A stretch of DNA of 64,000 bases, taken from Crossaster papposus (Eukaryota > Echinodermata > Asteroidea > Velatida > Solasteridae). The translations under genes and the position numbers were made by a program. Shown here in pieces: positions 40,821-53,903 of this stretch (within the stretch, counting starts at the first letter, position 1; every line of letters starts with the position of its first letter). A model generated the notes under the pieces. That model did no database searches, was not told the DNA's origin, and saw only the letters and a list, made by a program, of their open reading frames with translations. The stretch is from the NCBI GenBank assembly GCA_037893245.1, contig JBAIAA010000651.1:248001-312000 (forward strand), read 5' to 3'.

Positions 40821-43800
40821 CCCACCAAGTTTTGAAAAAGAAATTCCTCAGTATTTTTTTTGGTAATAATACCAACAAACAAACAGACACTGAGACAAAC
40901 AAACAAACGCTGGCAAAAACATAACCTCCTTATAAACATACAATCTTCGCTGAGGTAAAAATGTGAGCGTCTATCTTTAATTTGGAATCCGATCTTGTTA
41001 ACATAATCTCAAGGTGTTTTATATTTTACTCTTTGTGGTGATTGTCATTGCTGATACTCAATTTGCCACAAAATCGTGGCCTTAGCAGCACTTAGTGGCG
41101 CGGCGCCTAAGGGAATACATACATTGTAAACAGCTATTGTTACTGCGTATACCTAGCAATCACTCGCAAACGACTAATAGTTGTAGATCTATAGTGGGTG
41201 GATCATAATGTTATGGTTTTTGATTGTTCAGGAATTCTATCTTTAGTTGCACATAAAGGCCTTCAGTTTGAGGTTCTTAGTCTTTGGAGGGTTCACGATG
41301 CCATTTGTTGTGTTTTTAGTGTGTAAATGAGAATTTGTTGTGGTCACGGCATTTAAATAAGCGACAAAATGGCCGGTGTTTGATTGCTATACGCTGGCAT
41401 TAGACTGGCGTCTGTCCTGTCACGTTTGTCAGAATGGCCAGGTTTGTCAGAATGTTTAATAGGTGGATTCCTATGATTTAGTTTTTTTACTTTCATGATT
41501 AATTTCCCTAGTAATTTTTGCTAGTAATTATTAAGTTGTTTTTTAAATCAAACAAGTGTGAACGGGGTTGTAATAATAGTAAACTGCTTTGAGATCGTTA
41601 ATACAATGGAAAGCGATTATAAGCGCGACAATTATTATCTTCTATCTGCAGAATTAAGATTAATAAAATCACTTGCCAAGACAGTTGTTGTGGGTTTTTT
41701 CCCCCGTCCAAACTGATGGCAACAATTTCTATCTAGTAAAAGCGCCGTGCCAACATTCAGTCCCGTTTAAAACTACAGTAGCCAGGATGTTTCCTTCCTT
41801 ACCAATTAATCAACGGTATTCATCTCGTCAGACAACATGACCGGTCTGTTTCTCCCCCTGCGGGGTTCGCCTCCGTCTATCCACCGGGGATATTTAATGC
41901 AATTACCCGGTCCTACTGACAAGTTCGGCATGTACTCGCGAACCTTTTTACCGTACACCTTCTGCGACAATTAGAGGAGACAATGAGCCGAAATCAAATT
42001 GAGAAGGGAAAAGTGCGCTGCGGGAGGGGCGGAGACAGCGGTCGGTGTAAATTTCCCATCAGGAACGCGCGCTCTCGAGAACCGAACGGAAACAATATCT
42101 GAAAAGCAAATTGCAACGAGCTGGGAATTCGGCTCAATGTGGATACAGAAGGAAACAAGGAGATGATATTTGTAGGTTCTATTCATAATGCATTTCACGA
42201 ATTACTGATATGCATTTGCAAACTAATTTCATTCTTATATACAAAATGAGGATATAGAAATACCGATGTTATCAGTCTTGTTGTACATGTATGTAGCATG
42301 CACGGGAGTACCGCACAGTTCATTCAACAACGAATTGCACTTTAAAAGCGTATTTGAAAGTTGTCTGGGCAGAGTATAACGTCGTTGTTTGTAATGGAAT
42401 GTATACATCAGCTGAATCGCCAAGACAAAGTTAGTGGAAGCTTCAAAGAAAATAAGAAGAGAGATGGCTTCGTCTTACTCATAATGTAGTGGTTTTTGTT
42501 TTGTTTTTGTTTTTGTTTTTGTTTTGCTTTGGGTAGGTTGTTTGGTTTTAGTACAGTTTTGTTCTGTTTTTCTTAAAGAAGCATAGTCAAAAAACAGTGA
42601 CAGACAAACTGTGTTTGTTTGCTTTGTTGTTTTAGGTATAATATTTTGTTTCCCTACCGAAGCACCGTGAGAGGTCTTTTTGAATATCAACATTATACCT
42701 GTGTATCCAAAAGTGCATTCCAATTTGCCAATTATTATTATTATTATTATTAACTTATATTGCGCAAATTCCATAAAAAGATGTTCAAATGCGCATAATT
42801 GGTGTGTACGGGTCACATGTGTATGTACATGTAAGACAGGCAAAAAGACATAGGCCTATATAAAGACAAATGGCGCAAAATAAACGTCTGACGGGAAACC
42901 TGCAGCTATTTTAATATATCAAATTTGAAACCCTTTCCTAACTCCGACCGTCTTTTCTTAAGAACGGCATCGGATATGGTTTGCGCATATCTCTTCTCAC
43001 GTTACGTATACCTGCACTCGTCCACTTACGCCCACGAAACCAATACATTCCCAAGTGCGTACAAAGATTGAAACCAAACAATCGGTATGACATTCCATAG
43101 TTGACACGGTGTTAGATATCATACAGTCCATCGTTTGTAATGGGTCATCGGTTGGTAAAGAGAGATATCGCAGAACAAGTCAAATGGCATATCCAGTTAC
43201 CTCCGATATCTCGTATAGCATTTTAGAGAGGAAGCGTCAAAAATGCGCGCGAGTGTACGGACCGCGGGTTATTATGCTCGCCCGCAAAGAGAAACCATTC
43301 TCCGCTTTCGGTTTAAATTATTGCGAGAAAATGATGAAACAAGAGATAAACAATAAAACTAAATACCCCAGAAGAGTTTTAAATAATATTTGTGTGCCTG
43401 GAGACAATTTGCAGACGCATATATATTTGGCAATATTTTTGTAATAGACCTTAGAAGTACTAAAAGTGACCGCCTGTATCGAATTACTTTAAGTTCGTCA
43501 TAAAAGTCGTTGATGGAACTAAACAATTTATTTCTACTAAAACTATTTTCGTTTGCAAATTTAGCTTCGGTTTAATGTTGTAAATCGATCATATAATTAT
43601 TATTTTTGATGAGGTTTTCGTGAGGCTTTAAATGTCGTATGTTTCGCAGGCGAAACAGTGCAACATTTTAATGTTGTGTGTACAAACTAATGCGGCATTT
43701 GTTAGGTGCATTTATAAATTCACTGCATCGTGTTCCATTTTAAATATCGCAGATACTGCCACTTATGTACATAATGTCATCGCGATGGCGTTTCGGCAGG

Positions 43801-44344
43801 TGTTTTTTTGGACAAGCAGGTTGCTCGCTGCATGACTCGCGCCGTGGTGTAACCGATCGATGTGGCGTGTACACCGCCACTCCCGACCTGTAAAACAAGC
43901 AAGTTGTTCAAGCACGGCGGTACGGTGCAAAGTTGGGTCAATGAGCCCCCTCAGAGACCTCGGGAAAGGAAGGCGGTATATACCACGCACCGCCTCCGAC
44001 ACTTCACACCTTCCGTTCAATCGTGAACAAGAAGGAACTTGAGAAAAAAAATGCTGCGCTTGCTTCTTATTTTTTTGTCGTTTGAGCCGAAAATATCCAG
44101 CCTATATTTTGTTCTTTGTTATTTGTTTGTACGTTAAGAGGAAATCTCATTGCCGTGCTACATGTGTGAGAGGATGCAATTAGATTGAACAGGATGTGTA
44201 TTCCCCCTTAGGGTCTGTTTCATTCGATTCTTAGTAGTTCACTCTTGATATCGTGTGTAAACGCGGATTGAGTCCCGCGCCGTGGTCGGGTTAAAATGTG
44301 AAATGTACGGTCGCGTTTGTTTAGGGTGTAAATGGAGGACACAT

Positions 44345-44725
44345 GCCTGGCGACACGAAGGTGAATTGGGGTTAGGGTTAGAATCGAGGACGACCTCGAT
44401 TGAGATTCGTGTACAAAACCAATGAGAGCCGTTGTCTAATGCCTGGCGACAAGAAGGTGAATTGGGGTTAGGGTTAGAATCGAGGACGTCCTCGATTGAG
44501 ATTCGTGTACAAAACCAATGAGAGCCGTTGGCTAATGCCTGGCGACAAGAAGGTGAATTGGGGTTAGGGTTAGAATCGAGGACGTCCTCGATTGAGATTC
44601 GTGTACAAAACCAATGAGAGCCGTTGGCTAATGTCTGGCGACAAGAAGGTGAATTGGGGTTAGGGTTAGAATCGAGGACGTCCTCGATTGAGATTTGTGT
44701 ACAAAACCAATGTGAGCCGTCGGAA
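44345..44725 (+). repeat. 96-bp tandem repeat with palindrome
   Basis: Four units, 96 bp apart (for example gtgaattggggttagggtta at 44361, 44457 and 44553). Each contains ATCGAGGACGTCCTCGAT, a perfect 18-bp palindrome (altered in the first copy), and a telomere-like GGGTTAGGGTTAG. Confidence 0.92.
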
Positions 44726-45174
44726 AACAAACTATAGGCCTAACAAAGAAAATGGAACAAAAAAAACTCCTCGATTTACACCATAAACAAACGTACATGG
44801 ACGAACATCAAACATTCTTTCTTACATTCCTGGCCTGATACCGTGGATTGGTGTCCCGTTCCATTTTACATGCTACGACAGCATTCGTTTTAGGTCACAA
44901 AACTAGAATTGTGAGAGAAAAAAACTCGAAATTTCTCAGTCGGCACACATGAAGATTATTTTAAGTCATTCGTGATATCTATCGAGGTCGTTTAATTACT
45001 TTTATTGCGTACGTACATTGTGTTCTCTCGAATAGTTTAATTGATTTTATTGATAGAACTTATTACAGTGGTGTTACCGCAAACTACTTATTGCTTTCTC
45101 GCCATGCAAACTCTCAAATCTCATCAGAACTTTCTAATGTTCTAATGTTCTCCGTTGAGGTGATCTGAAATTCG

Positions 45175-45495
45175 GTACCCTCTGGAGACCTGAACACAAT
45201 GTGTATAATGGAGACAAAAGGTCTCCGGAGGGTAAATTTCTATAGATGAATAGGTCTCCACTGGGAATTTCACGAATTAGATTTTTGGAGTGTGCCTCAA
45301 ATTACTCAAAAACTAGGTTTAGGATGTGGGTTAGGGTTAGTATTTGGGTTAGGGTATGATATAGGGTATATTGGGTCGAAATTTCAACCCAGAAAATTAA
45401 TTGTGGTTGAAATAGGAGCATTCTGAAAAAGGTGCCCGACTTTTTAACCAGTTTGTACACGAGAACAAAGAGATGTCTCCACTGGGATACAAATT
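45175..45495 (+). repeat. Dispersed repeat L, copy 1
   Basis: About 320 bp shared with 56092-56408: starts taccctctggagac.tgaaca, contains gtgggttagggttagt and agggtatattgggtcgaaat, and ends near tgtctccac.g.gatacaaa. Confidence 0.85.
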
Positions 45496-45857
45496 TGAGA
45501 GTGTTTGAGCTTGTCTGTTTTTAAAGGCAACCATGTATCAACAAACATCATAATGCACTATGACGCATCAGCAGAATTGCTTACTATGGTTACATACAGG
45601 GGCAGATCGTTCACCTTTAATGTCAAGGTTTTTATTTACATTTTCCTCCGTAATCTTCTTGTCGTTCAATGGGATCTGCCAGGGTCTTTCTGGTTTCCCT
45701 CTATTGATTTGTATATTGGAATTGCATCTATAGTAGGCGAGGAGTCACTATCCGTGGCCTTAGTGATACTCTAACGGTAGAAATCTCGGCTACAAACATT
45801 AGCATTGAATGTGGGAAATCACACTGATGATTTGTATATAGACCAGAGAATGTAACC

Positions 45858-46250
45858 TTAAAGGGATCGTATACGTTTGGTAATTGGAACCCATTGTTTG
45901 TTTCAATCCTACATTATAGATATATACTATAAAACTAACCTGTACAAAAATTAATTTCAAAAGGTGGTAGTGATTTTGAGATATTGCCGAAAATCTGGAG
46001 CGGGTATGTCCACGCAGGAAGAATAATCTGCATTGGAATACACAATCTGAGAAACGTCACTGCAGTAACGCTTCTCAGATTCAAATTTGTTGGGATAAAA
46101 AGTGATATCTTTTTCTATAATCGCAGTACTTCCAAGTGAAAAGTTTCTAAAAATGCATTATACTATCCAAAGCTGCTGTACTTTTTACCAAGTAGGTTTT
46201 TATTGCCATTAATTTTTGGAGTTATTACCAAACGTATACGATCCCTTTAA
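45858..46250. mobile_element. MITE family B, copy 2
   Basis: 393 bp, the same length as copy 1. Near-perfect terminal repeats AAAGGGATCGTATACGTTTG and its complement, with TTAA on both sides. Interior non-coding. Confidence 0.85.
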
Positions 46251-48841
46251 AAAACGTTTCGGCTACCGAAACGTCGTACATTTTCGTCTGTATGGGATAA
46301 TACCACGAAATATGAAAACAAACATGTTTTTAAAATGATCGCGCAGTGTTTTAGCGATATCTGCGTGCCCACACAGATCCAGCAACCTCGTAAAAAAATA
46401 TCGAAATCACAATCCATCTGACACAAGGTTCCCAATTACGAATAGGCCTACCCGTTTATAATTATACGCGGGGCGGAGTATCAATTTCACGACCGCGCGT
46501 AAAATTAGTCCTAAATTGTCTCCTCGTGAGTTGGGGCATGTGTCTTGTCTGCGGTGAATGAGTGTCTGGGTAATTATTTTCCCCCATTTATTTTTTATTC
46601 GAGCGGCAAAATGTAAATGGAGACGAGCAACAATTAGGCGTAAATCGTGCCACTTCGAGTTCTGGTAATTTTTGGCCGTAAAACCAAACCTGGCAAGTGG
46701 CAACAGAGGTTAATAACAGTTCGAGTTATTCGTACCAAGGTAGCTCTATACTAAATAGTCGGAACAAGCGACTGTAAATTGTAATACCGATAGTTATACA
46801 TATTCTAGTTACTCTATAGTAATATAATAGTTTATTGTAGATATCATTATTTCTGGGGATTAGTATCACATTGTTTACAATATTTTAACTCTAAATAAAA
46901 CTCAATCCCGTCAAAACCTTCAGAAGCAATATTTAATATTTTTAAGAAAAAGTTTGGAGTAAATTTGGCTTTAAAGTCACACACGTCTTGTATTATAGGT
47001 GAATCTGGAACACAGGTGAAAAACGAAGCCGGAGGGGACCCGCGGTTTTGATAAATGCCCTGTAGGTATCGCTTAAAATCAAACAGTGCTATATGAAATA
47101 TGGATTGCGTTCAAAACATTTTGAATAAAAGAGTTCTAAATTAAAAATATTCCAAAGAAAATTGATTTTCCCCGACATATATAGACGGACCTTTTCAAAT
47201 ATAGAAAGCATGCACAGGTGTACCTTTGTTCGGCGTCACAGGGCCTTTACCTTAGAGCCTGGTTTCTATCAAACGAGCATTTTGAAAAAAAGAATCAAGT
47301 TCTGATGGCGCAGTTTATTATCGAAGCGGTCATGACTGAGCCCCTGTTTGCAACTGTGCCGCAGGTAGAAATCTGTACCGTGTAGATCATGCGGTAGAGG
47401 ACATACAAAAAGAACAGCATTTTACTCGCATCCAACCCCCAGGGAGCACTTATCAATACAAAGCTCTCCTTATCCTCTGCGCATACGGCTGTCCTATGCT
47501 CTAATACCCTTTCTACAACTTCCTTAAAAAAAAAAATATTCCCTCGCATAAACGACGCCAGATTAGGGAAAAACCTCAAAATATGGCCAGTGAAATATGA
47601 TGGTAGCGTCCAAAATGATCAAAACAAACTAGCCCAGGCTTAGCCTACCTAACACTGCATCACTCTCTCGTGGATTTGGTAATTTTTAAGGTTGCATATT
47701 ATAGCCCCCAAATCGGGTTTGCTGTATTTACTGTTATTGCTAATGTATATTTTTTTTAAACATTAAACTCTAATCTGAGATATGGAAACATGGAGCATTA
47801 TTTAATTCTTGACCAAACTAGGTTAACTAAGGCCCAAGGGATTGATAACTGCAGCGACGCACGTTAAATGTAGTACTTACACGATTAATGATCCGTTAAA
47901 TAAGACCAGGGATTCTTTGTATCGGTAAATTGCTTTCTTCCAACGCCGAATAGGGATTTTTCATATTTGCATTCATCTCGGAGAAATAGAGTATGGTTCA
48001 TTTCCTGGATTGCAACAATAATAGGATTTCCTTCCGGAGTGATGAATGGGCATTTTATTTATATTTATATCATCGCTCAGCTCCCAGATGGTCTGAATTT
48101 TCGAGTGGTATACGACGCCAATAATCGTACGTTTTTAATGATCACGCTGGAAAATCAAAAGAAAAGATAAATTGGTAATACCGGAAGTAATTTTGTACTT
48201 GCAGATTTGTACCGAATCTAACCTATAAACTCCATTTATCATAACATTTCGTTTCGTTTTTATCTCGCTGGTGATATTTTAGCTAAATTGATGGAAAAAC
48301 TCAAAGTTCAATGATCCACTCGTACATCAAGTGGCGGCACGAACGCCCAAAATGTCGAGGATTGTGACAGTAAATCGCGCATTCACCCAAAAGTTAGGAA
48401 GAGTTTTGTTTTTAATAACCTTCAAATGTACAGTTAGTTCTTTATCTTTCTGTGTTGCTTCTTTCGTGGGCGTAAGTGGACGAGTGCAGGTTTTCTGTTT
48501 TTGGTTTTTTATTAATGCTCTCTCTCTGGGGTGCAATGTGAGGTGTATTATGTAATAGAGATGTAACGTTACACATTTAGTTTTAATTTGAAAACTTGTT
48601 TGTATTGAAGTCGGTTTCAATTTATATAGGCAAATTTTGAAAGACGTAATGTCGCAGAGTTTAAGGAATTTGGCCGTGCAGAGTTGACAAGTCTTTACAA
48701 AGCGCGCGTGGTTGGAAAGCTTAGAAATTAACTTTTTTTCTGCGTGAGATGTTTTTAACTTTTCAGAAGTTTTCAGAAGTTACGTTGGGATACGTTGCCC
48801 TGTATTATAGGTATATAGTACAAGTGCTTGACTAACCTGCT

Positions 48842-49086
48842 GGGGCTAATTTCATAGAGTTGTTTAAGCATAAAAAAATGCTTAAGCACAACACATTTTG
48901 CTTAGTAAAACCAGCTTAACAGCCACAACTCCACGTGGTGTATAATGTTTGTGATTGGTACTTAGCTGGTGTTAGCTTAGCATAACAATCGCATGGAATG
49001 TTGGCTCCTTACCTGATTTATTAAGCAAGTTTTGTTTGTGCTTAGGCAACATTTTGTGCTTAAGCAGCTCTCTGAAATTTGAACCT
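48842..49086. mobile_element. MITE family D, copy 6
   Basis: GGGGCTAATTTCATAGAGTTG to AAGCAGCTCTCTGAAATTTGAA; reverse-complement relative to 26522-26769. Confidence 0.7.
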
Positions 49087-50905
49087 GGAGTTGTATTTCT
49101 GTGAATGCTCTGTATATTCCGGAAAAAACAATATTATAAGATTTCGATTTCAATTCGATTCAACATTTTGTCGAGTTAATCAGGGCATGTTCTCAATAAG
49201 CCGATGATAGCTGCGCGCGCGCGATGTCGCGCAGTAAACTGACGATTAATGCGCGCGCGTATGCGTGGTGTCAACGCTTGCGCGTACCATTACATACCAA
49301 GACACACCTTGTGAAATGATCTACTTTTATTGTTTTCTTCAAAATGACAGCATGCCATAAGGAATTATATCACTAGGAGTTCAGTGTCATTTACATCTTT
49401 AAAACAACTAATCCTTTCAATAATAATTTAGTTTGTTAGTTTTTTGATATTGCTGCAAATGGTTTACTCTCCCTTTAACTAATGTGAAGTGGAGCACGGT
49501 TTTTTATACCTTGATTGGCGCAGGTTGAACTCCCCAGGGGAAATATTGTTAGCATAAATAATTACCTATGTGACCGCTTTTAATGGGGCATTTGGCTAAA
49601 TAGTCCCGGCGCCAGGTCCTAATCGCGACAAGGGGGAAATAGTTTGTTCTTTATCAAAAGCCTTAAGGACAAAACGACTTCAACAATAATTGAAATCAAT
49701 TAAGGGGGAGGATTGTTTAAGATTCATCCCGTTGGCTCCGATTCATAAATATCTGGAAATTGTCATCATCTCCAAATTGGCCTTAAAAAAACCTGCTCCT
49801 GCATGTACGTTTTCCGATCGTGGGGCATTTAGCTTGTCCGGTTGATGTTTCGCCGGGAAACGACGTCTCGATGAAAATTAGATGGTTATTATTCGGACTG
49901 CCTCCGGGGGCCGAAATGCAGGGATGATGGATCAGAACGGACAAAGTGTATATCCTGACAAAAATAAGAGACATTGCTGGTCATGGCATGTAAAAGATGA
50001 ACCCTGGAAATTACGTTATTTTTGTCTGTCTGTTTTTCTCTTAGAGCCACAGCAATGGATTTTTGGGCCTAAATATATTGTTCATATTATTAAAGATCTT
50101 TGTGTATTCACATATCCTTGTGTATTTGTAAGGTTTGTAGGCCTATTATGCTGTTGTGTTTGTGGGCAATACACATTCTACATTCCTGCATGTCATCTTG
50201 TTTTGTATTGAGCTTTTAGGTTGTGATGGTGGCAAATAAATAATAATAATAGAGACAGACACGTGGTATAGATATGAACTATTCATGCTCTGAACAAATA
50301 GTATTTTCCTAAGAGCCTAATCTGAGAAAAATGCGAGTGTGGTAATAATGACACCTTTGCATTCTCACATCGGACCCATGGCGGACTTTGTAAATATGTA
50401 GCGCATGCGCTGTAGCATCAAACGACGACTTTTAAAATAGAAGTACGGTGGCCCACAAAAATATCTATTCAGTTTCCGGTATTGATGCGCACTGAGCGCG
50501 CGCAGTATATATCCAAGCGGGCGTCCTTTACGGGACCATTATGTCACAGTACAACTCAGTGGGCAGCAGCGTCAAATGACTCCCCAATTTGCACCAAATT
50601 TTCCAAAAATGTTGTCCTACTTCACGGACTGACCGATTACCTGCGAGATTTATTACCGGCCGTTTATGGTTACACCGGGGAAAACGTTTGGTTACACGCG
50701 GCCTCAATGGACTGAAATTTTAGCGGCAATCGCTGCCAAATGATTAGTGTTCGTTTCATTTATTATTGATCCGCGAAGTGCAGCACAGCAGCCGGTGTCA
50801 CTGATACGTGTAAGAAAAAAACGCAGACGAGCATGCGCACTCTGTCCCCGTGACGTCAATGTAAATTTGAAAAAAAGTTGATCACGCTATTCCATGGTGT
50901 AACCA

Positions 50906-51152
50906 GGGGCCAATTTCATAGAGCTGCTAAGCGAAAAAATGTGCTTAGCATGAACATTTGTCCTTGGCCAAAACAGGGTTACAGACCAAATTTTCACTTG
51001 ATCTTTATTGTTTCCGATTGATAATCAGCTGGTTTTTGCTTAGCGCAGCATGAAAAACCCGAAAGATTTTGGCTGGTAACCTGTTTTTAATGAGCAAGAC
51101 TTTTTTGTGCTAAGCAAATTTGTGTGCTTAGCAGCTCTATGAAATTGGCCCC
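50906..51152. mobile_element. MITE family D, copy 7
   Basis: GGGGCCAATTTCATAGAGCTGC at the left and its exact complement at the right; the best-preserved ends of the family in this window. Confidence 0.82.
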
Positions 51153-53725
51153 AGCGCCTAATTCGGCGACATTAATTTGATACCACCCAATAATCATAGT
51201 TTTGCTTGATTCTACTCTAAATCTTCTTGTTATCTCTTTTTTCTGTTAACATTACTTAGGGCGAGTTCACTGACAAGTTGTCGGAAATGTCAAAGTTTCA
51301 GCAACATTAATGCGTTCTGTAAACGCAAGCACCGGTTCACGGAAACTTATTTGTTTTTAGTCCGCGGGGGAAAGAAAATACGCGCGGTTTAATCCCTACA
51401 TACATTTGTAGCCAATGCCTTCTGGTGCGGCTTTCTTCATATTGCTATAGTAAAAGCTTATGTTCGACCACGAAGCTTACGTCTTTAAGCCTTAGAAAAA
51501 ATTAATTAAGAAGTCAGTCTGAACCAAGATTTAATCTCAGACAAAAGATGGTCTGATACTGCCGTAAAAATAAGATTTGTCCTGGGGTGAATTCCGAAAT
51601 TGTATCGACGTACATGTCAAGGTGCTAGTTGTACGCATGACCGATAATTTGATTATTTCATACGCGCGGTTCCTTCTATTTGCTCATTGGGTTCATTTGC
51701 AGGATTGTGCGTAATTCGATTGTCCTTGCCCCTCACCGCTGTCTGTAAAAGAACGAGGCTATCTTGAGAAGACATCACAAATATGAAGACGTGATTTTCT
51801 CTCCATCAATAACCCAGGGCGTGTTTGGCGTCGAGTGCCAACATTCAATTTTGCACTTCATGTTTTGTTTAATAAATAATAAATTAACTTCTTGTTCTCG
51901 CCCGCACCTTTTTTTATATTTAATTATAAACCACAAAATGATGAAAATTTGGTTCATTTTCACATCTGTACTTTTTTTTCTGATCATTATATTTCTATTA
52001 GGGAGTCTTTCAGAGCGTAAAGGCCTATACAATGAAGTATACTTATTATCATATGAAGTGACGATACATAATTCGGATATAAGTCTATACAAATACCTCA
52101 TGCAAACCTTGGAGAAACAATTTTTTTATTATCTTGACTTATGTCTTGTCTTCTCATGCTAAATAATGAAACAGGTGTTTTCGCTGTCATCTACAGAAAG
52201 TCACTTCCGCCCATCAGGGATGAAATGTGGCCCAAGCATCTACTAGTAAACACAAGTGTTAAATAATTGTCTGGGTTTTTTTGGTCCTTACTGATATTTC
52301 ACACCCACCCACCACCCACACAAAGATCGTTTGTTGCAAATAAACAACCACAATATTCGATACACAGCAGCTAGATAGAGACTCTAAAATAGACCGATCC
52401 AGTTGGCCACACCCCTCGAACAATTGACCAATCACACTGCATGGTTTTTATTTAGAGGGTGCAACATTTGCTGTTCTTGTAGTTTTTTTTGTTGAAAAAG
52501 ACGGATTTTTGGTAAGTATTTTATAGCAGATGTTGTACACTAACTTGTTAAAATTGTTGTGTTCATTTTCTATGATGCTGGAAGTAAAATAATGAAAAAA
52601 ATAACATTCTTGTAGTCTAGCTCCCTGACCCTACTTCAAAAGAAGCGGATCAGTAATGTATAGACGTCTGGGAATTGTCCGGTAAGAGAACCAGACTGGC
52701 TTGCATCTGTTCACGAATGTGTATTACCGATTGCAAACCAAATGTATATAGTAAACATTTCCAACAATAATCGGCCGACCGTCATTGTAAAATTGATACA
52801 AAAATTCTACTTGTTTGCAAGAGACAGCACACAGTGTCCATGATTTGACGGAATGCTTGGGGATAACTTACAGTCAAGTGAGTTATTTCACCGTAATTTG
52901 TTCAAGTTAAATTGTACATTTTTGATGTTTGTAAATGTTACCTTTAACCGCCACCAGCGTGCGCTATTATCCCTAACATTTCCATTCTGTCTGCGCGTTG
53001 TCCTGTTTTGTTTGTATGAACATTTCCCATTGCTCTCGGCGACCGTAACAGAATTATTACGAGTCCTACAAACACCTCGCCATGTTTATTCTGGGGTGCC
53101 CTTTGTATAGACACTGTCTGTAGGTATTCACGTCTAGATGTCTCGTGGGACTGACCTATTTCTGGGCGCGAAAATTGATTAAATCTTCAGATTTAAGGTT
53201 TATATATCGATGCGTCAATCCTTTGGGCATCGTCTGTGGGCGCTGAGATGCTGTAAATATGCTTTTTATTTTGTTTGGGTAAGTTCCTTGTAGTTTTGGT
53301 TTGTGTTGACATGGTTGGTGATTGACAACAGGTACAGCCACACAGCGTTTCTCTTTTTATTGAAAACAACGTAAGTTGTGAAAGGACAATGCTTGCGGCG
53401 CCCGCATTTCCCAAAGTTATATCCCTGTGGAGACACAACATTGTTCTTTCCTTAGTTCCCAACCCCCAGCTCCGGAATGGTTTGTTGTCTGTGTACCATT
53501 CTCACCCATTGTGAACAATGTATTGGCGCTGAACATCTGTTACGTAACTATGCAAGAGCTTGCCCTGATTCATGGATTCATGGCAACAGTGTCGTTGGTC
53601 TGAAGAATTTAAAGTTCAACGCTGCCAAGCTGTGTGAGCAAGTCAGTGTACCAGATACTATTCAAATTTCACTCGGGGTCACGCGCAAATGGCTTATTAC
53701 TCAAAAGCGCACATGTAGTCGTGAA

Positions 53726-53903
53726 CCACATAACGATCGAGGATCGATATTGTGTTTTCCTTTATTCCTATGTTATACCCTAACCCCATTGCCTAGCGCT
53801 TGCCCCGACGATCGAGGACCGAATTTTGCCATTCATACCGTCGACCGAGGGGCTTTTGTTCCCTTTGTGCTCTTTTGTGTCTCGACCCTCGATTGTTATG
53901 TGG
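53726..53903. mobile_element. MITE family F, copy 2
   Basis: CCACATAACGATCGAGG and CCCTCGATTGTTATGTGG ends; the interior matches 4599-4781 (ttgtgttttcctttat, cattcataccg.cgaccgaggggcttt). Confidence 0.75.

Noticed and set aside
44239-44730. 163-codon - strand ORF with 32-residue repeats
   Set aside because: The 96-bp tandem repeat is a multiple of three, so the frame stays open by chance. There is no signal peptide and no regular dibasic sites, unlike the real neuropeptide array.
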